From Lysobacter sp. M2-1 (lineage in GTDB: Bacteria; Pseudomonadota; Gammaproteobacteria; Xanthomonadales; Xanthomonadaceae), in assembly GCF_022662495.1 (NCBI RefSeq), contig NZ_JAKPBU010000001.1, forward strand, positions 1,116,001-1,180,000: a stretch of 64,000 nucleotides of DNA, written 5' to 3'. The translations under genes were made by a program, and so were the position numbers. Of the stretch, positions 25,755 through 34,221 are shown one piece after another (within the stretch, counting starts at the first letter, position 1; each line of letters begins with the position of its first letter). The notes below the pieces were generated by a model that saw only the letters and a program-made list of their open reading frames with translations, did no database searches and was not told where the DNA came from.

Positions 25755-28076
25755 TCACGGCTGGTGATGAAGCCAGGTGCCGGGAAGCGCAGTCGGCGGT
25801 GTGCCGTCGATGCCGACCTCCAGCCGCAGCAGCTTGTCGCCGCCGCCCTGGAAGTAGCGCAGCTCGAAAGCGTGCAGTCCCTTCGCCAGCCCGACGCTGC
25901 CCACGCTACCGCCCGGCGACTGCGGGCCGTCGCGGTCCACCACCAGGGTGTCGTCGACATACAGGCGTGCGCCGTCGTCGGAGCCGAGCGCGAAGCGGTA
26001 CACGCCATCGGCCGGCACGTCGAGCCAGCCGCGCCAGCGCAGGCCGAAGCCTTCGGGACGCGCGTCGTCGGGAATCCCGATGCGGTCGGATACGTCGCTG
26101 CGGGTGGGCGTCGCCTCGAGCAGGTCGTCGGTCTTCTGCGGCGAGGTCTCGAAGTAGTCGCGCCGCAGCCCGGGCCGCAGCGCGGCGCGATCCATCGCGC
26201 GCGCCGGCTGCAGCCGGCCCTGGATGTAGCGCGCGCGGGACACCGGGCCCAGCCGGCCGTCCGCCAGCTGCAGGCGCGCGGACAGCACCACCGGGCCATC
26301 GTCGAGCGCGATCGGGACCGGACCGGTGGCATGCGGCGAATCCGCCTGCGGGGTGCTGCCGTCGGTGGTGTAGACGACCCTGGCCCCGGATAGCGGCGAA
26401 GCCAGGCGCGCTTCGGCACGCGGCTGCAGCGAGAGCACGTCGCCATCGATGCCCTGGACCTCGGGAATGCGGAAATTCACCTGCATGCGTTCGAGTGCGG
26501 CCAGCTGCGGGCCGAGACGTTCACCGAAGCCTTGCCAGTCGCGTGCCGCCTGCGGCGACCACAGCGCTTCGGCCATGGCCAGCGCACGCGGCCACAGCAT
26601 GTACTCCGCGGCCTCGTGCGTGCGGATGTGCTCGGTCCACAGATTGGCCTGGCCGCCAATGACATGCCGCGCCTGTTGCGCGGTGAGTTGCGGCGGTACC
26701 GGATCGAACGCGTAGACCTGCTGCAGCGTCAGCAGGCCGGGGCACCAGGGCTCCTCGCTGCTGCGCGACTGGCAGTAGTCGAAATAGGCGTACGACACCG
26801 GCGTCATCACCACGTCGTGTCCGCGCTGCGCGGCCTTGATGCCTTCGTCCACGCTGCGCCAGGCCATGATCGTGGTGCTCTGCGCCGGATCCCCGGCCAG
26901 CATCTCGTCCCACGCCAGCATGCGTCGCCCGTGCTGCTGCAGGTAGGCTTCGATCCGGCGCATGAACCAGCCTTGCAGCGCGTGTTCGTCCTTCAGGCCC
27001 TCGCGCTTGATGATGGCCTGCGCCAACGGGCTCTGCTGCCAGCGCACGATCGGCGCCTCGTCGCCGCCGACGTGGATGTAGGTGGAAGGGAAGATCGCCA
27101 GCACCTCGTCGAGCACGTTCTCGATGAAGTCGAAGCTCTCCTCGCTGGGGCAGAGCACGTTCTCGTCCACGCCCCAGTCCACCCGCACTTCGAACGGACC
27201 GGGCGTGCACGCAAGCTGCGGGTACGCCGCCAGCGCGGCGACGGTGTGGCCGGGCATCTCGATCTCCGGCACCACCGTGATGTGCAGCTTGCGGGCGTAC
27301 TCGACGATTTCGCGCGCCTGCGCCTGCGTGTAGTAGCCGCCATAGCGCTTGCCGTCGTAGCGGGTGGTCCCGTCGTGCTGGAAGATCGCGGTCTGCTTGC
27401 GCCAGGCGCCGACCTCGGTCAGCTTCGGATAGCGCTTGATCTGCAGCCGCCATCCCTGGTCCTCGGTCAGATGCCAGTGCAGGGTGTTGAATTTGTAACG
27501 CGCCATCAGATCGAGCTGACGCTTGATGTATTCGACCGGAAACAGGTGCCGGCCCACGTCGAGGTGGACGCCGCGCCAGGCGAAGCGCGGCGCGTCCTCG
27601 ATGGTGACGAAGCCGATGCCCTCGCCACCGGATTGCTCGAGCAGCTGGCGCAGCGTCTGCAGCCCGTAGAACAGGCCGGCCGCGGACGCCGCCTGCAGGC
27701 GGATGCCTTGCGCATCCACGCGCAGGGTGTACGCCTCTGGGCCGGTCGTCGCGATCTCTGGCGCAAGTCGCAGGGTGAGGTCGGCGCGCGCGCCATCGCC
27801 CACCATCTCCGATGGCGTCCGCCACGTCGCCTGCACGATGTCCGCGGCCAGGGCCGCGAGCGCTTCGAGTTCGCGCGCGTCGCCTTCCAGCGCGATCCGC
27901 ACTGCGGCCGTGGGCTGGTAGCGTCCGGCTTGCGTTTCGATCTTGGCCGGAAGCGGCATCAGGCCGGGTGTCGCGGGCTGCGGCGTCTGCGCCGCCTGCG
28001 TTGCCGATGCCCAGGCCAGCAGCACGGAGCATGCCAGGGCGTGAAGCGGGGACAGGGGTCGTGCGGTCTTGATCAT
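25755..28076 (-). CDS. Secreted GH20 beta-N-acetylhexosaminidase with PA14-like domain
   Basis: This enzyme removes terminal GlcNAc or GalNAc from glycans. A signal peptide (residues 1-28, ATQA) is followed by a GH20b domain and the TIM barrel (FAWRGVHLDVGRHLFPVEYI, NTLHWHLTEDQGWRLQIKRY). The catalytic pair is Asp339-Glu340 in YIHVGGDEAP; the Asp/Glu assist the substrate acetamido group. From about residue 650 a PA14-like module appears (GVYRFALGSDDGARLYVDDT), likely for glycan binding. ATG 28076 is supported by AGAGG upstream. Product length is 773 residues. It is transcribed toward the receptor operon and may be its first gene or a separate unit. Confidence 0.93.
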   Translation of the reverse strand: MIKTARPLSPLHALACSVLLAWASATQAAQTPQPATPGLMPLPAKIETQAGRYQPTAAVRIALEGDARELEALAALAADIVQATWRTPSEMVGDGARADLTLRLAPEIATTGPEAYTLRVDAQGIRLQAASAAGLFYGLQTLRQLLEQSGGEGIGFVTIEDAPRFAWRGVHLDVGRHLFPVEYIKRQLDLMARYKFNTLHWHLTEDQGWRLQIKRYPKLTEVGAWRKQTAIFQHDGTTRYDGKRYGGYYTQAQAREIVEYARKLHITVVPEIEMPGHTVAALAAYPQLACTPGPFEVRVDWGVDENVLCPSEESFDFIENVLDEVLAIFPSTYIHVGGDEAPIVRWQQSPLAQAIIKREGLKDEHALQGWFMRRIEAYLQQHGRRMLAWDEMLAGDPAQSTTIMAWRSVDEGIKAAQRGHDVVMTPVSYAYFDYCQSRSSEEPWCPGLLTLQQVYAFDPVPPQLTAQQARHVIGGQANLWTEHIRTHEAAEYMLWPRALAMAEALWSPQAARDWQGFGERLGPQLAALERMQVNFRIPEVQGIDGDVLSLQPRAEARLASPLSGARVVYTTDGSTPQADSPHATGPVPIALDDGPVVLSARLQLADGRLGPVSRARYIQGRLQPARAMDRAALRPGLRRDYFETSPQKTDDLLEATPTRSDVSDRIGIPDDARPEGFGLRWRGWLDVPADGVYRFALGSDDGARLYVDDTLVVDRDGPQSPGGSVGSVGLAKGLHAFELRYFQGGGDKLLRLEVGIDGTPPTALPGTWLHHQP

Positions 28077-28199
28077 GAAGCGCCTCTGCTTGCGGTTCCG
28101 GGAGTCTTGCCCCTGGCTGGCCTCGCGGTGAAATCGAATCCAGCGTGTTGATGGAATCTGTCTGGCATTCGGATCGGACAGCAATCGAGCGCCGCGCGG

Positions 28200-29144
28200 C
28201 TACGAACGCTGCTCGCGGTCGCCCAGCGTCCGGAGTTCCACCCGGTCCAGCCATTGCGCCGCGACGCCGGGCGGCACATAGCCCGGTTCCTCGCGCGCGG
28301 CGTTGGCCGCGCCACAGGCGACCGCCAGACGCAGCGCCTGGCCGTCATCCATGCCGCGCTGGAGCGCGGTCGCGAATCCCGCGAGCAGGCAATCGCCCGA
28401 TCCGATGGTATGGACCGGTGCGGCGACAGGCGCATGCGCATGCCAGGTGCCATGGTCGGTCGCCAACAGCGCGCCCGCGTCGCCAAGCGACAGCAACGGC
28501 GCGGCGATGCCGGCATTGCGCAGCACCGCGAGCGCATCGACGCCGTCCTCCAGGGTTGCGATATGCATTCCGGTCAGCCCTTCGAGTTCGTCGCGGTTGG
28601 GCTTGAGCGCGTAGGGTCTCGCGGCCATGCCGTGTCGTAGTGCTGCGCCGCTCGCATCCAGCAGGCAGCGCATGCCGCGCGCCTGCAGGCGCTCCACGAG
28701 TCCGGCATACAGGTCATCGTCGCAGCCAGGCGGCAGCGAACCGGAGAGCACCACCAGCGTTGCGTCCTGCGTGGCCCGCAACAGCGCTTCGCACAGCGCC
28801 TGCACCTGGGTGCGATCCAGGATCGGCCCGGGTTGGAGCAATTCGGTGGTGCGCCCGTCGCATTCGCGGATCGCCCAGCACTCGCGCAAGGGGCCGGCTT
28901 CGATGGCGTGGAAATCGACGTCGCGCTCGCGCAGCGCCTGCCCGAGCCGGGCGCGATGCGTGGCATCGGTCAGTCCCACCAGCCGCACCGGTTCACCCAG
29001 CGCGGCGATCGTCTGGGCCACGTGCAGGCCCTTGCCGCCGAACGCGCGCCGCGCGGCCGAGCTGCGCTGGACTCGGCCGGGCTGCAAGATGTCGACGTCG
29101 ATCTGCACGTCGATCGCCGTATTGAAGCCGGCCACGACGATCAC
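28200..29144 (-). CDS. PfkB-family kinase, likely tagatose-6-phosphate kinase
   Basis: This 314-residue ribokinase-fold kinase is of the 1-phosphofructokinase/LacC branch: GFNTAIDVQIDV at the start, FGGKGLHVAQTIAALGE as the substrate-binding signature, and the catalytic anion hole IGSGDCLLAGF. It starts with GTG at 29144, overlapping the agaS stop as GTGA, so the pair is translationally coupled. Adjacent agaS yields tagatose-6-phosphate, so I infer that this kinase makes tagatose-1,6-bisphosphate for the aldolase at 30391. Fructose-1-phosphate kinase is the main alternative. Confidence 0.8.
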   Translation of the reverse strand: MIVVAGFNTAIDVQIDVDILQPGRVQRSSAARRAFGGKGLHVAQTIAALGEPVRLVGLTDATHRARLGQALRERDVDFHAIEAGPLRECWAIRECDGRTTELLQPGPILDRTQVQALCEALLRATQDATLVVLSGSLPPGCDDDLYAGLVERLQARGMRCLLDASGAALRHGMAARPYALKPNRDELEGLTGMHIATLEDGVDALAVLRNAGIAAPLLSLGDAGALLATDHGTWHAHAPVAAPVHTIGSGDCLLAGFATALQRGMDDGQALRLAVACGAANAAREEPGYVPPGVAAQWLDRVELRTLGDREQRS

Positions 29145-30316
29145 GCCGGCATGGGCTCGGGATGGATGCGGAACGGCTGCACCACGCGGGTGAGCACGCC
29201 CTGGGAGGGAGCGTCGGGCTGCTGGCCCAGGGCGAGGCAGCCGAACAGGGCGAGCAGCTGGCCGGCCACGACATCGATCAGGGTGGCGTCGTCGTCGTCC
29301 AGGCCGCAGCCGATGCGCACGTCGCTTTCGCCCGCGGTAACGTCCGGACCGGCGCCGATCAGGATCCGACGCATCCCCAGCCCCTTGGCGGTCAATTCCG
29401 CGAGCAGGTCCAGTTCGTATGCGCGCACCCGCGGATCGCGCGCGAGCATCGCCACCAGCACCGTATCCGCGCGCAGCGCCGACATCGGCCCATGGCGTAG
29501 GCCGAGGAAGGTCTCGGCCATCACCTGCACCCGGCCGCCGCTCATTTCCAGCATCTTCAGCGCGCTTTCGCGCGCGCCGCCGTAGCGGCCGCCGCTGGCC
29601 AGATACAGCACCGAATCGAAGCCTGCGTCGGCCAGGTCCGCCAGCGCCTGGGCCGGACCGGCGAACAGTTCCCGCGCCTCGCCGCCAGCCTGCAGGGCCA
29701 GCGCCTGCCAGCGCGCGCGGTTCGCGGGCCCCGCCAGCATCCGTCCCGCTAGAAACAGGCTGGTGAAGCTGCTGGTCATCACCAGGCTGCGGTCGTTGCT
29801 GCGCGGATCGAGCAGCGCCACCGCGGCGCGGGGCGCGGCGTGATATCGCGTCGCCAGCCCGCCCTGCGTATTGCAGGTCACGAACAGATGCCTGCACCGC
29901 GGCGCCAGCGCCAGCAGCGCATCCACCACACCGAGGCTTTCCGGGCTGTCGCCCGAGCGCGCAAACGACAGCAGCAAGGTGTCGCCCGGCGGCAGGGTCT
30001 GGCGCCAGTGGGTGAGCAGGGTGCCGGCCGGAATGGCGGTCACCGGCACGCCGAGGGCGGCCTGCAGGCCGGGCGCCAGGGCTTCGCCGATGTAGCCGGA
30101 ACTGCCCGAGCCGGTCAGCACCACGGCCTGCGGCTTCGGCTCGAGCGCGCCGGCCAGCGCGGCGCTCAAGGCCCCGTTGCCCGCCGTCATCGCCCAGAGC
30201 AACGGCTGCTGCAGGATCTCGGCCACGGTATGGGCGAAGCCGCGCTGTTCCTGTTCAACCGGGGTAGCTTCGGCCAGCGCCTGCAGGGCGGGGGCGAGGG
30301 GAAATGCACTTTGCAT
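29141..30316 (-). CDS. agaS: SIS-domain galactosamine-6-phosphate deaminase/isomerase
   Basis: AgaS converts galactosamine-6-phosphate to tagatose-6-phosphate plus ammonia in the cytoplasm. Two SIS domains are visible: GSGSSGYIGEALAPG and SFARSGDSPESLGVV in the first, and AETFLGLRHGPMSAL with the catalytic Glu/His in the second. Length of 391 residues matches AgaS; NagB-II at 62072 is shorter (346) and only distantly similar. ATG 30316 lacks a clear ribosome site. It is divergent from the aldolase and DeoR genes across 74 bp. No GalNAc kinase or GalNAc-6-P deacetylase is adjacent. Confidence 0.88.
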   Translation of the reverse strand: MQSAFPLAPALQALAEATPVEQEQRGFAHTVAEILQQPLLWAMTAGNGALSAALAGALEPKPQAVVLTGSGSSGYIGEALAPGLQAALGVPVTAIPAGTLLTHWRQTLPPGDTLLLSFARSGDSPESLGVVDALLALAPRCRHLFVTCNTQGGLATRYHAAPRAAVALLDPRSNDRSLVMTSSFTSLFLAGRMLAGPANRARWQALALQAGGEARELFAGPAQALADLADAGFDSVLYLASGGRYGGARESALKMLEMSGGRVQVMAETFLGLRHGPMSALRADTVLVAMLARDPRVRAYELDLLAELTAKGLGMRRILIGAGPDVTAGESDVRIGCGLDDDDATLIDVVAGQLLALFGCLALGQQPDAPSQGVLTRVVQPFRIHPEPMPA

Positions 30317-30329
30317 GGGCAGGCGTGCC

Positions 30330-30378
30330 TTGACAGGCGTGCTCCGAAGCCGAAAATGAAAGAAATCGCAAGTTTTCG
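30330..30378. promoter_or_regulatory. Divergent promoter with DeoR/AgaR-like operator
   Basis: The 74-bp gap between agaS and the aldolase gene holds a consensus -35 TTGACA (30330-30335, plus strand) with no good -10. An inverted repeat CGAAAA...TTTTCG (30351-30378) surrounds GAAAGAAAT; read on the minus strand this gives repeated TTTC blocks, which resembles AgaR sites. The DeoR-type regulator at 31302 is the expected binder. Confidence 0.5.
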
Positions 30379-30390
30379 AAGGCTAACGAA

Positions 30391-31305
30391 ATGACCGCGC
30401 CGGTACAACCCGCCACCTCTGCCCCCGTGCTGTCACGCCTGCGCCTGCCGCAGGGCAAGCGCGCACGGCTGCACCGGCTGCTCTACGGCAATGGGCCCGG
30501 CAACGGCACGCTGGTGGTCCTGCCCCTGGACCAGGGGCTCGAGCATGGCCCGACCGACTTCTTCCCGCATCCGCCGGCGGCCGATCCCCAGTACCAGTTC
30601 AATCTTGCGATCGAAGGCAGGTATTCGGCGATCGCGCTCGGCATCGGCCTGGCCGAGAAATACATGGACGATCACGCCGGGCGGCTCCCGCTAATCCTCA
30701 AGCTCAACGGCAAGACCAATATCCCCGACGATGGTGAAGCCACCTCGGCGCTGTTCGCCTCGGTCGAGGATGCGGTGCGGATCGGCGCCGATGCGGTGGG
30801 CTACACGATGTACGTGGGCTCGCCGCGCCAGGACCAGGAGATCCGCCAGTACGCCCAGGTCCGCCAGGACTGCGAACGCTACGGCATGCCGCTGGTGCTG
30901 TGGTCGTACCCACGTGGTGCGGCGATCGACGCCAGGGGCGGCAGGAACACGCTGTACGCGCAGGACTACGCCGCGCGCGCAGCGCTGGAGTTCGGCGCCG
31001 ACATCGTCAAGCTGCACGAGCCGCAGCCCGACACGGCGGCATCGCCCGAACCCTATCGCTCGCTGCAGGAAGATCCCGCCCAGCGCAGCGCGCGCGTGGT
31101 GCGCTCGGCCGGCCGCACCATGGTCCTGTTTTCCGGCGGCGAAAAGAACGACGACGACGATGCGGTACTGCGCAAGGTGCGCCTGTACATGCAGTCGGGT
31201 GCGACGGGGGTGATGTTCGGCCGCAACATGTGGCTGCGCGGCTTCGACGACGCGGTCAGGCTCTCGCGCGACGTGCACGCGATCATGGCGGAGTACCCAC
31301 GTTGA
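30391..31305 (+). CDS. Class I (DhnA/FbaB-type) aldolase
   Basis: This 304-residue Schiff-base aldolase is of the archaeal-type/DhnA family: LVVLPLDQGLEHGPTDFFP opens the barrel, LKLNGKTNIPDDG and the Lys-bearing ADIVKLHEPQPD hold the likely active-site lysine, and FSGGEKNDDDDAVLRKV binds phosphate. The usual GalNAc pathway employs class II AgaY/KbaY; here a class I enzyme stands in. In context it should split tagatose-1,6-bisphosphate, although fructose-1,6-bisphosphate is possible. AAGG lies upstream of ATG 30391. It ends in TTGA shared with the DeoR start. Confidence 0.85.
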   Translation: MTAPVQPATSAPVLSRLRLPQGKRARLHRLLYGNGPGNGTLVVLPLDQGLEHGPTDFFPHPPAADPQYQFNLAIEGRYSAIALGIGLAEKYMDDHAGRLPLILKLNGKTNIPDDGEATSALFASVEDAVRIGADAVGYTMYVGSPRQDQEIRQYAQVRQDCERYGMPLVLWSYPRGAAIDARGGRNTLYAQDYAARAALEFGADIVKLHEPQPDTAASPEPYRSLQEDPAQRSARVVRSAGRTMVLFSGGEKNDDDDAVLRKVRLYMQSGATGVMFGRNMWLRGFDDAVRLSRDVHAIMAEYPR

Positions 31306-32117
31306 ATCCGGCCCCTTCCGCGCCCTCCGCAGCGCCCATGCAGCGCCGCTTCGGCCAGGCGCGACGCCGCGGCATCGCCGACTACGTGCGCGCGCAGGGC
31401 AGCGCCAGCGTGGACGAACTGGCCGGGCATTTCGGCGTATCCGCGGTGACCGTCCGCACCGACCTGGACGCGCTGGCGCGCACCGGCGCGATCGAGCGCA
31501 CCCATGGCGGCGCGCTGGCTCCGCGCGAGGGCGACGCCGCCGCGATTCCGTTCGCGTTGCGCGCGGGCCAGCGGCACGAAGAGAAGGTCCGTATCGCGCG
31601 CGCCGCAGCGGCGATGATTCGCGACGGCGATACCGTACTGCTCGATTCGGGCACCACCACGGCCGAACTGGCGCGCGAGATCCGGCAACTGCCGCTGTCC
31701 TCGCTCACCGTGATCAGCAATGCGATCAACGTCGCAGCCGAGCTGGCCGACAGCGCGCACGTGCGCGTGATCATGCTCGGCGGCGTGCTCCAGTCGCTGT
31801 CGCAGTCGCTGGTGGGCCCGCAGGCGGAGGCGGCGCTGTCGCGGGTGCGCGCGGACCTGTGTTTCATCGGTGCGGACGGGATCGACCTGGAATTCGGGAT
31901 CAGCACCTGCGATCCGCTGGAAGCGCAGTTGAACCGGCGCATGCTCGACGTGGCGGCGCGCACGGTGGCATTGGCCGACGCCAGCAAGCTCGAGCGCCGC
32001 AGCCTGGCGCGGATCGCGCCGGTCGCGGAGCTGGACTGCATCCTGACCGATATCTCGGCGCCGCCCGATACGTTGGCGCGCTATCGCGCCGCCGGCGTCG
32101 ATGTGCGCCTCGTCTGA
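31302..32117 (+). CDS. DeoR-family repressor (AgaR-like)
   Basis: This 271-residue regulator has an N-terminal DeoR helix-turn-helix (VDELAGHFGVSAVTVRTDLD) and a C-terminal sugar-phosphate sensing domain (DGDTVLLDSGTTTAELARE, then LCFIGADGIDLEFGIS). The TTG at 31302 overlaps the aldolase stop and has GGCGGAG upstream; the ATG at 31338 (MQRRFGQ) is an alternative start. It likely controls agaS, the kinase and the aldolase in response to a galactosamine or tagatose phosphate, as AgaR does. Confidence 0.88.
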   Translation: MNPAPSAPSAAPMQRRFGQARRRGIADYVRAQGSASVDELAGHFGVSAVTVRTDLDALARTGAIERTHGGALAPREGDAAAIPFALRAGQRHEEKVRIARAAAAMIRDGDTVLLDSGTTTAELAREIRQLPLSSLTVISNAINVAAELADSAHVRVIMLGGVLQSLSQSLVGPQAEAALSRVRADLCFIGADGIDLEFGISTCDPLEAQLNRRMLDVAARTVALADASKLERRSLARIAPVAELDCILTDISAPPDTLARYRAAGVDVRLV

Positions 32118-32186
32118 AGCGTACCGGCCCAAGGCGCCCGCGCCACACGGCCCCGCCACGACCACACCCGCCAGAGGAATGATGCG

Positions 32187-33296
32187 ATGAAGCCGATCAC
32201 ACGGGCACGGCTCCTACTCTGGGTGGCGTTGGCCGCCGGCGCGGCGCAAGCAGCGCCGCCGCATGCACCGAACGTGGTGCTGGTCACGCTCGACGGGGTC
32301 CGGATCGAAGAGATCTTCGGCGGGCTCGATGCGGCAGTGCTGCAGAGCCAGTTGCAGGCGGCGACGGGGCCAGACGCGGAGCTGCCTTACCAGCGTTACC
32401 GTGCGGATACCGCGCAGGCGCGCCGCGAACGGCTGATGCCGTTCTTCTGGGGCACGCTGATGCGCGAGCACGGCTGGGTCGCCGGCAACCCTGCGCTCGG
32501 TAGCCGGGTGCAGTTGGGCAACGGGCTGCGTTTTTCCTATCCCGGCTATGCCGAGATGCTCACCGGACGCGCGCGCGACGCCACGGTGACCAGCAACGAC
32601 GCCTACCAGAGTCCGCACGTGACCGTGCTCGAATTCGTGCGCGAACAGTTGCGCCTGCCACGTGCGAAGGTCGCTGCGTTCGGTTCCTGGGATCGCTTCG
32701 AGCAGATCCCGGAGCACACGCCGGGCAGCATCACGGTGAATGCGGGATTCATGCCGTTCCACGACACCGATCCGGGCATCGCCCGGCTCAATGCGATCCA
32801 GGCCGACGCCCGAACCTGGCGGGAGGAACGTTTTGACGCCTTCACTGCCGCCTTTGCGCTGCGCTACCTGGAGCGCGAGCGGCCGCGCCTGCTCTACGTC
32901 GCCCTGGGCGATACCGACGAATGGGCGCACGCGCGGCGTTACGACGACATGCTCGATGGGATCGCGCTCGCCGACCGCTTCCTGCGGTCGCTGTGGAGCT
33001 GGCTGCAGGCACAGCCGGAGTATCGCGACAACACCCTGCTCATCGTCACCACCGATCATGGCCGCGGGCGCACGCCGGCGGACTGGACCGAGCACAGCAG
33101 CGATGTCGAAGGTGCGCAGGACATCTGGCTAGCGCTTGCCGGCCAGGGCCAGTCCGCTCGCGGCGAACTGCGCGATGCGCCGACGCTGCGCCAGGGACAG
33201 GTCGCCGCGACCATTGCCGCGGCGTTCGGCCTGGACTTCTCACGGCTCGAACCCGAAGCCGAAGCGCCGATCCGGGTCACCGCCGCGCGACCCTGA
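32187..33296 (+). CDS. Secreted alkaline-phosphatase-superfamily enzyme (phosphodiesterase/sulfatase-like)
   Basis: This 369-residue exported hydrolase has a signal peptide (residues 1-22, AAQA) and metal sites typical of the superfamily: Asp36 in VLVTLDGVR, GDTDEWAHARRYDDML, VTTDHGRG and TEHSSD. The usual Thr/Ser nucleophile position is probably the Ser of FSYPGYAEMLTGR. AGAGGA precedes ATG 32187. It lies between the DeoR and GntR genes on the same strand. A role in removing phosphate, phosphodiester or sulfate groups from glycans is an inference only. Confidence 0.75.
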   Translation: MKPITRARLLLWVALAAGAAQAAPPHAPNVVLVTLDGVRIEEIFGGLDAAVLQSQLQAATGPDAELPYQRYRADTAQARRERLMPFFWGTLMREHGWVAGNPALGSRVQLGNGLRFSYPGYAEMLTGRARDATVTSNDAYQSPHVTVLEFVREQLRLPRAKVAAFGSWDRFEQIPEHTPGSITVNAGFMPFHDTDPGIARLNAIQADARTWREERFDAFTAAFALRYLERERPRLLYVALGDTDEWAHARRYDDMLDGIALADRFLRSLWSWLQAQPEYRDNTLLIVTTDHGRGRTPADWTEHSSDVEGAQDIWLALAGQGQSARGELRDAPTLRQGQVAATIAAAFGLDFSRLEPEAEAPIRVTAARP

Positions 33297-33363
33297 GTAC
33301 GCGATCGGCTGTCCTATACTGGCCCGGTTCCCAGCGAGCCGGCCGTTCCGGCAACGCGCACGC

Positions 33364-34140
33364 ATGCCGGTCAAGAGCATCCACAACCGCAGGCTGTACC
33401 AGCAGATCGCCGACCAGCTGCGCGGCATGATCAATCGTGGCGAATACCCGCCGGGCAGCTACCTGCCGCCGGAGCGCGAGCTCTCGCAGCAGTTCGGCGT
33501 CAGCCGCACCTCGCTGCGCGAAGCCCTCATCGCACTCGAAGTGATCGGTCTGGTCCGGGTGCGGGTGGGCGACGGCGTGAGCGTGGTCGGCCCCGAGCCG
33601 GTCGGCGACGATGCCGTCGCGGCTGGATCGGAGCGCGTGCTCGACCGCGCCAGGCACCGCAATCCGTGGGTGCTGGACCCCGAGCTCGGCATCGTGGCCG
33701 ATTTCGACGCGGAGATCCCGCCGTATTCGCTGCTGCGCGCGCGGCGCCTGATCGAACCGGAAACCGCGGCGCTCGCGGCCAAGCACGCCACCGATGCGGA
33801 AATCGAAGGCATCGAGGAGGCCTTGCAGCGCAACATCGCCGACAACCGCAATGGATCGAGCACACACCCCGGCGACCGGCTGTTGCACATCCGCATCGCC
33901 GATGCGAGCGGCAATCCTGCCTATGCGCTGCTGATCCGGCACCTGCTCGGGCACAAGTACGGCGCGATGTTCCAGCGCGTGCAGGAGCTCTATACCATTG
34001 CCGACATGCCGCATCGCTCCGAGAGCGAGCACGCCGCCATCGTCGCCGCGATCCGCGCACGCGATCCCGACGACGCGCGCGCGACCATGGCCCAGCACAT
34101 GGATTCAGTGATCCGGATCTTCTCCGGCGGAGAGCGCTGA
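33364..34140 (+). CDS. FadR-subfamily GntR transcriptional regulator
   Basis: This 258-residue regulator has an N-terminal GntR winged helix (YLPPERELSQQFGVSRTSLR) and a C-terminal all-helical FCD ligand domain (RARRLIEPETAALAAKHATD; DRLLHIRIADASGNPAYALL; HRSESEHAAIVAAIRARD) whose His/Asp residues bind a metal in such proteins. A TATACT -10 lies at 33315-33320. The neighbouring lldD-fuc operon and the palindrome ATTGGT-N3-ACCAAT at 49482 (FadR-type half-sites) make it the likely regulator of fucose and fucosidase genes. Confidence 0.9.
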   Translation: MPVKSIHNRRLYQQIADQLRGMINRGEYPPGSYLPPERELSQQFGVSRTSLREALIALEVIGLVRVRVGDGVSVVGPEPVGDDAVAAGSERVLDRARHRNPWVLDPELGIVADFDAEIPPYSLLRARRLIEPETAALAAKHATDAEIEGIEEALQRNIADNRNGSSTHPGDRLLHIRIADASGNPAYALLIRHLLGHKYGAMFQRVQELYTIADMPHRSESEHAAIVAAIRARDPDDARATMAQHMDSVIRIFSGGER

Positions 34141-34161
34141 GTCCGACAAGCCACGCCGTAG

Positions 34162-34181
34162 GTCGGCCCTACGCGGCCGAC
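34162..34181. repeat. Palindromic GTCGGCC repeat between convergent genes
   Basis: GTAGGTCGGCC...GGCCGAC forms a 7-bp stem with a 6-base loop. It lies in the gap between the GntR gene and lldD. The GTAGGTCGGC opening matches a REP variant common in Xanthomonas-like genomes. It may act as a bidirectional terminator. Confidence 0.4.
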
Positions 34182-34221
34182 GTCGATATCCGTGGCATTC
34201 CGTCGGGGAGGTTGCCCAGAC

